NCBI GenBank assembly: GCA_029215795.1
Contig: JARDYH010000001.1
Location: forward strand, 399,999,154-400,063,153
Reading direction: 5' to 3'
DNA from: Anniella stebbinsi
Taxonomy: Eukaryota; Chordata; Lepidosauria; Squamata; Anniellidae
DNA: 64,000 nt
Shown here: piece by piece, positions 57,203 to 64,000 of the stretch
Numbering within the stretch: the stretch's first letter is position 1
Layout of the letters: each line of letters starts with the position of its first letter
Program-made: the position numbers and the translations under genes
The notes under the pieces: model-generated
Database searches by the model: none
The model's input: the letters and a program-made list of their open reading frames with translations, nothing else
Told to the model about the DNA's origin: nothing

Positions 57203-58930
57203 TGTTTGTTTGCAGCTAAGGGCTAAACAATACACTATGTTAAAGGCAAAGCATGTAGGTGATCCTAATGTTTTAATTTACTCTAATATAAGCATGTAGG
57301 GCCCTAATCCAGACTTGGACTGCTGCATATAGCGTCAGGGGGTGGGGTACAACTTCTCACCCAGCTCCTTTTTTTCTTTGAATTCCTTCTCCCCACTATC
57401 CCATGTTCAGTGGGGTAAAGAAAGAAAAACTCCATTGCTGCCATGGTTCCAATCCAAATTGGGGGCCCATGCGCTTCCAGTAGAGTAAATAAAAATGTTA
57501 GCATCACCTACATGCAACACACTTTTCTACAGTCGAGGAGTGTAATCCTGCACTTCTAATCCTGCAGCCCTGATACGTTCTGCACCACAAAATTATATCT
57601 GTTTAGAGCCAAGAGTCGGATTTCTGCTCACCTTGCTCCATGCACGTGCAAGGATGTTAATGAGGCAAAGGCAATGATCCTTTGAACATGGATTTAGACC
57701 CACTGAAAAAAAAATATGATGCTTACTTCTGAAGGAACATGCATATAAGGATTCTTCCCACTGACATGTGGGGCAACAGAGACTCCCTGTGCAATCCACA
57801 AAGTCTTTATTCGGGGGGACATCACCTCTTCACACCTGAAGTGTCTCTAAAGGCCAGGAGATACCCTCTAAGCCTAATTAGCCAAAGAAAGCAAGGACTC
57901 AATGGACAGTTTCCCTCTGTGTCACACAATGCATATGATTGGGTTATAAGAAGTAAACGCTAGTAGGTCAAAATAGCATTTGTCCGTGGGAACCAATGTT
58001 GTTTGATTGTTAGAGTTATCAGCGTACATTAATTGGAAGCCAATCACATTGCCAAGGTCAGGGCGTTAGATGGCAGAAAGTAAGATATCCCAGATGGGCT
58101 AGTGGATGATTTTGATGTGAAACAAGATCGCATATCAAGTGCCTTCGTGTTTCTGATTATTGCTAGTCCCTGTGTCCAAGGAGGAAGCCCGCAAGAACAA
58201 ATACGATGCCTGATTTATTGCCTGACTTAACCTCGAAGGTCAGATAAGTTGGTCCAGAGTTCATTCTCTTGCACAGGAAAGTAGCTTTTAACTCAGTGTC
58301 TGAGAGACGGCTGTGATTTCATTTAAGAGATGAAATACAGGGTTTGTTTGAGAAATTCTTCAAAATATTGTTTAAAGAAAAGCCATAATTATTTTTTTAA
58401 AATGAATACAGATCCTATTTTTTATTTTAAAAAATCATCTTTGATTTCCCTCACCCCATATATAAGTGTGTACAAGTCTCGCTATGTGTGTTTATGAACA
58501 CACACACACACACACACACACTGTATATATTGGTTGGTTAAGCACTATAGCTTATGCACCCATATTGTCCTTTAAAAACAAAAAAAAACAGAACATGTGA
58601 TATCCTCAACAGGTTATGTTGATTTTGTTGAACAGGTTATGTTGAACAACCACCAGGAATGCTTGTATTCAAAATGCTATGTATTTGGTTTTAATTAGCT
58701 TGAGATGCTACTATTTAATCATACTAGTGAAGGAATTGCTACCCATCCTGAATCTATTCGACCAGAGCAGAATTATGTACACAGATGGGTATGAATGTGG
58801 GGAAAATACTTGACCCTGGGAAGACAAAGGAAAGATCCATAGTCCATAAATTGCCATCAGCAGTTTCCCAGTGTAAGACATTTTGTTGGGTGGACATAGC
58901 ATATAGTTATGTCTTAACATAGCACATAGT
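57203..58930. other. No gene seen
   Basis: (CA)n at 58499-58521. 57960-58350 is repeat-free. Nothing coding is supported. Confidence 0.3.
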
Positions 58931-59225
58931 TAAACTATCAAATTCACTACCAGAAGATGTTGTGATGGCCACCAACTTGGATGGCTTTAAAAGCAGATCA
59001 GAGGACAATATTATTTATGACTGCTAGTCATAGTGGCTAAATATTACCTCCAGTATCAAGAGCAATGCACCTCTCAATACAAGTTACTGGGGAACATGAA
59101 TGGGAGGGTGCTGTTGCACTCATGTCCTGCTTGTGGACTTCTGAGGGTCATCTGGTTGGCCACTTTGGGAACAGAATACTAGCTTAGATAGGCCTTTGGC
59201 CTGATCCAGCATGGCTCCCCTTATG
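58931..59225 (+). mobile_element. Dispersed LINE-like 3' end, longest copy
   Basis: AATTCACTACCAGAAGATG, TTGGATGGCTTTAAAAGCAG, TTACTGGGGAACATGAATGG, CATCTGGTTGGCCACTTTGG, TGATCCAGCATGGCTCCC. The start would translate to a short MATNLDGFK-like end of a LINE protein. Confidence 0.72.
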
Positions 59226-59269
59226 ACACGGTAATGTCAGGACAAACATAAGAAGTCACATTGTACCAA

Positions 59270-59345
59270 ATCCAGTCATCTTTTCATCAAGCTCAGAATT
59301 TTCTACAGTGATTGGCTATGGTTCTCCAGGTTTTCAGGTGTGCAT
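59270..59345 (-). mobile_element. SINE tail fragment
   Basis: ATCAAGCTCAGAATTTTCTA CAGTGATTGG and GTTCTCCAGGTTTTCAGG are the antisense tail and body of the tRNA-Ala-headed SINE. The head is absent. Confidence 0.55.
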
Positions 59346-59389
59346 CTTTCCAGTCTATAGTTCTAACAACACTATCCTTTTTGCTTGCT

Positions 59390-59485
59390 GGCAGCGTTTC
59401 TACTTCTGACACCTGAAGAAGTAGACGCTGCAACCGACGAAAGCTTTAATTAGTCTCAAAGGTGCTACCAGATTCAGATTTTCAA
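59390..59485 (+). repeat. Dispersed repeat fragment (AAAGCTTTAATTAGTCTCAAA)
   Basis: GAAGTAGACGCTGCAACCGA, CGAAAGCTTTAATTAGTC and AAAGGTGCTACCAGATTC are the reverse pattern of 11738-11850. Confidence 0.55.
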
Positions 59486-59535
59486 TGACTGCAGTCTAAG
59501 GCTAGCAGGACAGTCCCAGTACATTTGCTAATAAT

Positions 59536-59537
<2 letters not shown>

Positions 59538-59589
<52 letters not shown>

Positions 59590-59590
59590 C
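59538..59590. repeat. (CT)n microsatellite
   Basis: About 25 CT units, with a following C tract to 59599. Confidence 0.95.
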
Positions 59591-59599
59591 CCCCCCCCC

Positions 59600-61208
59600 A
59601 GGTATTTCTGTAACAAAGAAGACGCACACATGTAAGTAAAACCTTCTTTTCTGATTTGGTCTCCTCTCTGATGTGCTTGGTCGGCAATTACACTGATGTG
59701 ATACGTTGCCTTTGTTGGGTCTCCCAAAAACCAATAGGGTAGGGGCACTGGAGGGAGGACACAGCTGTTATTTGACAACCATCTTGCTCAATATGAGACC
59801 AAAGAGAGTTGATGTACTAGATATGGGATTTGGGGCGGTCTCTGTGTCTGGAAGAGGCCTTCTTATCTCCCGAGTAGCATTTTATCTTGATTAAAAGACA
59901 TTGATGTGGATTCAACAATGGGATGCAACCAAGGAATTTAAGAAGCCAAAGCAGTCGGTTAAGAATTGCAGTCTCTAATTTCATGTCTGCGTCTGATTAA
60001 TGCATCTTGAAATGAGAGGAATGAGTAGCTATTTTTCTAACATAAGCTTGCTTTCATTCAGTAATCCCACAGTTGATATTTGCTGTGTTGAGTCTCCACC
60101 CTCCTTACCAGTGGGCTGCTCTCTTCTAGTGTTGATATGGAAGTTTTGCTTGCAAAGTAGGTGAACATTTCCTGGTAACCACCCATATGTTGGAGCAGAT
60201 GTTAACCTTATATATTTTCTAGCTGTCATGATCCCAGAGATACATTTGAGAATGTGATGACAAATTCTTAAATTCAGATTGCAGAAGTCCTGAACCGAGT
60301 TAAAATAAGTCCAAGAGGCTTCCTCATCCACACACACATTCTTCCAAGAATTCTCCTCTTTGCAAGCTAACTAAATTGGAAACAATCATGAATTTGCTCT
60401 GGTTTCACAACTCTTGTCAGATGCCTCCTTATCATCTCAGCAAAAGAGCAGCAACAGTGCTGCAGAAATGGGTTTTCACTCAGACTTTGCGACCCTTCCA
60501 GAGAAACTTAGCAACAACAGACCTGTCAGGATGCGGGAACACACTGGGTGCAATGCAGTCCGTAAACAGGGCATCCAGTTCCAGCCTGAGAGACAATTTC
60601 TCTCTTGGAACATTTACTGAAATGATGCCTCATTTCAGTGCTGCATCGCCTATTAAAGTTTGATTGTGAAGCGGCTATTCGTTGCTCTCAATGTTGGCCA
60701 ACTTGCAGCCTTTCTGAGTTGTTACCCAGAGAGCCGGCATGCACCCTTAAAGTATCTGATGGACACTATTCCCCCCTGACCCTTGACCATCAGCCTGGCC
60801 CTTTTGTTTTCTTTTCCTCTGCCTCCAGGAGAGGGAACCATGAAGTCCTTGCTTATTACTGCAGGTCAGGGAGAGGGCCGTTGGAACTGGCAGGAGACGC
60901 TAGGGACACCTGATCTCCCTGCAAAAGCCACGGCTGTGTCACTTATCTGAAGGGCCGACAGCTCTCATTCAGCTGAGATCATCACTTGGAGGTTAGCCAG
61001 GCAGCTACTAGAGAGAGAGGCATAACTGTGGCTGTGTCCTGTCCATGAATATGATGTCATCGGACTACAGTTTTCCCCCAGCCAGTGGCAGCAAATGCTC
61101 AGAGATGGAAGGATCTGTCCATTTGGGGTTTGCTCAGCTTCTCATTTTTCCAAATGTACGTTCATTTTGCCCTGCTTTCGCATCCGTTTGCTTTAAAAAA
61201 TAAATCAT
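59600..61208. other. No gene seen
   Basis: Unique-looking. 60360-60680 has open frames on one strand without domains. Confidence 0.3.
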
Positions 61209-61630
61209 ATGTATTTTTGTGTGCATTTCTCCTAGTATATGTATTTTTGTATACAGTTTCCCTCTAAAATATACATTTTACAGTCCATTTCCCCTACCAT
61301 AATACATTTTTGTACTTTATTTTCACTAATACGTTGTTGTTGTTGTTACTTTTCTATCCTGTCTTTTCTATCCTGTTCCCCTCTTGCACTGAATCCAAGA
61401 TTGCTTACATAATCCTCTTCGCCTTCATTTCTTCCTCACAACAACCCTGTGAGGTGGGTTAGTCTGAGAGTCAGTGACTAGCCCAAAATCACCTAGTGAG
61501 CTTCCATGGCTGAGTGGGGACTAGAACCCTGATCTCCCAAGTCTCAGTCCAGTGCTGTAACTACTACACCATGTTGTCTGTCATTGTGAATATATGCATT
61601 TTGGTGTACCCTTTCCCCTAATTCATGCAT
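61209..61630. repeat. Degenerate 30-32-bp minisatellite split by a SINE
   Basis: Units ATGTATTTTTGTGTGCATTT.., ATGTATTTTTGTATACAG.., ATACATTTTACAGTCC.., ATACATTTTTGTACTT.. begin at 61209, 61239, 61271 and 61302. After the SINE they resume as ATGCATTTTGGTGTACC and ATGCATTTTTGTATG. Confidence 0.8.
61350..61582 (-). mobile_element. tRNA-headed SINE inserted in the minisatellite
   Basis: ACAACAACCCTGTGAGGTGG, GAGTGGGGACTAGAACCCTG (antisense B box) and AACTACTACACCATGTTGTC (antisense head). Confidence 0.85.
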
Positions 61631-61710
61631 TTTTGTATGTATTGTTTTTATTTGGAGAACTGCAAAATTTGGGAAAGTGAGAATTTCAAAGCATAGCTGC
61701 CTTTTGGTTT

Positions 61711-63447
61711 GTACATTGATTTGGAAAGTGTGAAGGGGTGAATTTGCATTAAAATGTAACTTGAATGAAGATGGGGTATTGTATTGTATTCTATGATGAT
61801 GTCACAAGATGGGTAAGCATGCCTAAATGTTACAGGCTGGTATGTGTGTGTGGTGGTGATGGTAAAACACTTGATTGACACGGAGCTGTTTCTTTTGGAT
61901 TTGATTGTGTTGGTCATGCAATCTAGTTCCTCTGTGAATGTCCAGATTTTGCACTGAACGGCGATCACTGAATTCCTGCGTCTTGAGCATTTTTAGGTTG
62001 CATGTTAGGATTCCTCCCCTTTCAGTTTTGAACTAAAACTGAGATCAGATCGGATGTGTTTATTTGTATATAGTCGCCAGACCATCACAAAACAAACATT
62101 TAACAAAAGATATGAGATATCAATACAAAGATTACATCTTTACATAAACTTAACAAGACCCAGGTCATGTGGAACAAACTTAAAATTCTGGACCTCTAGT
62201 TAAAGTAAGTAAAATTTACACATCCCTATATAAAATTATATAAAATCCCTCATGAACTTAAAGTTCTGAATCTGCTTGAGAAAGCACTGCACTCCCCTTT
62301 AAGAATTTTCCCCTGACACCAATTATTGTAGACAAAAAAATATATGCTGTCTTTGCTAGGGATGGAAGAATTAAAGAGGCGTGAGCGTGTCAAGGATCTC
62401 TGAATTCCACCTTGAAACTCAGTTGCCTCATCCTCGTTCCCTAATGTGAGCTGTTTTGCTGCTGTTCGAACAGGAAAAGTGTGCATTTGGTTGTGCATTT
62501 CTTCAACACGTGCATCCAAATGTGTACTCGCCACCACCACTGACTAAAGTGTAAAAATGTGCATTACTTTCAAAATGGGGTGGTTTTTTTTCTTTAAGCG
62601 CCCATTTTTCTAACAAGCGCATTTTGCAAATGCAAAGGCAAGCTTGAGAATTCGAGAGCTTTGCCCATAAAAATGGTCAGGGGTGCAAACAGGGCAAGTT
62701 CATAACAAACCGAAAGAAAATCCTTGTACACCCCCAGTCTTTGCACTGAAATATCTATCTTGCCCACAACATAGATAAATTGCAGTCTTCAGGTAGGTCT
62801 AACTGAAACTCACACAGGAGCTACTGAGAGTGGAAAAGTGGGTTTCAGGCATTGGAGACGCGGGTTTAACATGTTGGAGGTAGGGAAGAATCATCTCTCT
62901 CACTGACTATTAGCCATGACGACTGAATAGAACCTCCAGGTTCAATGGCAGTGTTCCCCTGAATACCAATTGCTGGCCCTTTCTACACCTAAGGGTGTAG
63001 AGGGAGGGAGGGGAGAGGAGAGGATCACGGACTTACCTGCTTGCATGATCCTCTCCTAGTGTCTAAATGGAAGCATGACGTCCCGGAAACAAACAAGGAC
63101 GTTGCGGCTGCCATTTTTTTAAAGATGCCGGAGCCGGTTGCGCAATTGCACTACTCTGAAAAGGGAGGGTTTTTTAAAAAAAGAACCCTGACCCTGCTCC
63201 CCACACCCCCGCTGCCCCTGGACTCCCCCAAACTGGCTCCTTCCCTCGTACTGACCCCCACTACTTGCAGGGAGGAGGGAAGAAGCCAGATTGTCCCGGG
63301 ACCGTGTGGAAAATCGGGATAACTCCGTGAAAATGGAGGGGTCATCCCTGCCTGCTCCCGGGATCCCCTGTGCATCATTTGGATGCACAGAGACAATCCA
63401 GGGATGACCCAGGGAAAAAAGGCAGCTGCAAACATGGCCGCTGATGA
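61711..63447. other. No gene seen
   Basis: Unique-looking. The end (63000-63430) is GC-richer with C/T-rich runs. No domain-bearing frame. Confidence 0.3.
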
Positions 63448-63766
63448 TAGGCTGACCGTATGAAAAGGAGGACAGGGCTCATGTAACTTTAACAGTTGTA
63501 GAGAAAGGGAATTTCAATCAGTGTCATTTGTATGCAATTAGTCCCTGGTGAAATTCCCTCTTCATCACAACAGTTAAAGTTCCAGGCACTATACTAGAGT
63601 GACCATATACAAAAGAAGGCAGAGCCCCTGCAATTTTAACAGTTGTGATGAAGAGGGAATTTCACGAGGAACTAATTGCATACAAATGACACTGGCTGAA
63701 ATTCCCTTTTCTCTACAACTGTTAAAGTTACATGAGCCCTGTCCTCCTTTTCATATGGTCAACCTA
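63448..63766. mobile_element. hAT-like non-autonomous element, main family copy 8
   Basis: TAGGCTGACCGTATGAAAAG and CATATGGTCAACCTA ends. Perfect GCTGATGA octamers at 63440-63447 and 63767-63774. Full four-arm body. Confidence 0.93.
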
Positions 63767-63771
63767 GCTGA

Positions 63772-63872
63772 TGAACAATAGGTGGAGAGGGCTATTTCCC
63801 TCATGCCCTGCTTGTTGGCTTCTGGGAGACATCTAGCTTTCCACTGTGGGAAGGAGAATGCCAGGCTAGGTG
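63772..63872 (+). mobile_element. Dispersed LINE-like 3' end, degraded copy
   Basis: GTGGAGAGGGCTATTTCCC, CATGCCCTGCTTGTTGG and CCACTGTGGGAAGGAGAATG match the family of 58931-59225. It begins right after the duplication of the neighbouring hAT-like element. Confidence 0.55.
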
Positions 63873-64000
63873 TATCATTATTCATGAAAAGATATTTTTC
63901 GGCTGCCCTTCATCTGCAAAGGTACCGGGATGGTAAAAATAAATAAGCATAAAATGAATCACAACAGTAAATGCCATAAAACTAGTCTTCACTAATATAT

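Overview
The window looks like intergenic or intronic nuclear DNA of a squamate reptile, probably a lizard. I infer this from the repeat content: CR1- and L2-group LINE fragments, tRNA-headed SINEs with a GTGGTTAGAGTG-type head, and many short hAT-like elements, all among AT-rich sequence with frequent (AAT)n, (TA)n, (GT)n and (CT)n tracts. The genus cannot be set from the sequence. I found no host protein-coding exon, tRNA, rRNA or CRISPR array that I could defend. Nearly every long reading frame is either chance or lies inside a retrotransposon.

Layout. 1-9 kb: low-complexity and unique-looking DNA with a cluster of three short inverted-repeat elements at 2.9-3.6 kb. 9-24 kb: a dense mix of LINE tails (CR1 at 11.9-12.4 and 23.3-23.8 kb, L2 at 16.8-17.5 kb), SINEs, palindromic elements and four copies of one hAT-like family. 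24-35 kb: mostly unique-looking sequence with foldbacks, a 153-bp tandem duplication at 31.5-31.8 kb and short LINE 3' ends. 35.8-40 kb: the centrepiece, an apparently full-length L2-type LINE (36215-39860) with one uninterrupted 1012-codon reading frame. It is inserted into an older, oppositely oriented LINE whose two halves remain on either side. 40-47 kb: nested and truncated retroelements, including a LINE end flanked by 189-bp direct repeats and a 379-bp hAT-like element with a perfect 8-bp target duplication. 47-64 kb: long unique-looking stretches, some possibly conserved non-coding DNA, broken by SINEs, one of which carries a nested DNA element, and by the eighth copy of the main hAT-like family.

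The most coherent new-looking system is that main family: eight copies of 233-322 bp in 64 kb. Five copies have perfect 8-bp target-site duplications. Each full copy is a palindrome of palindromes, with four related arms of about 70 nt in alternating orientation. None encodes a protein, so the copies would need a transposase supplied from elsewhere. In contrast, the L2-type LINE keeps all visible endonuclease and reverse-transcriptase motifs and could encode its own machinery. Family names above the superfamily level are inferred by eye; no database search was possible.
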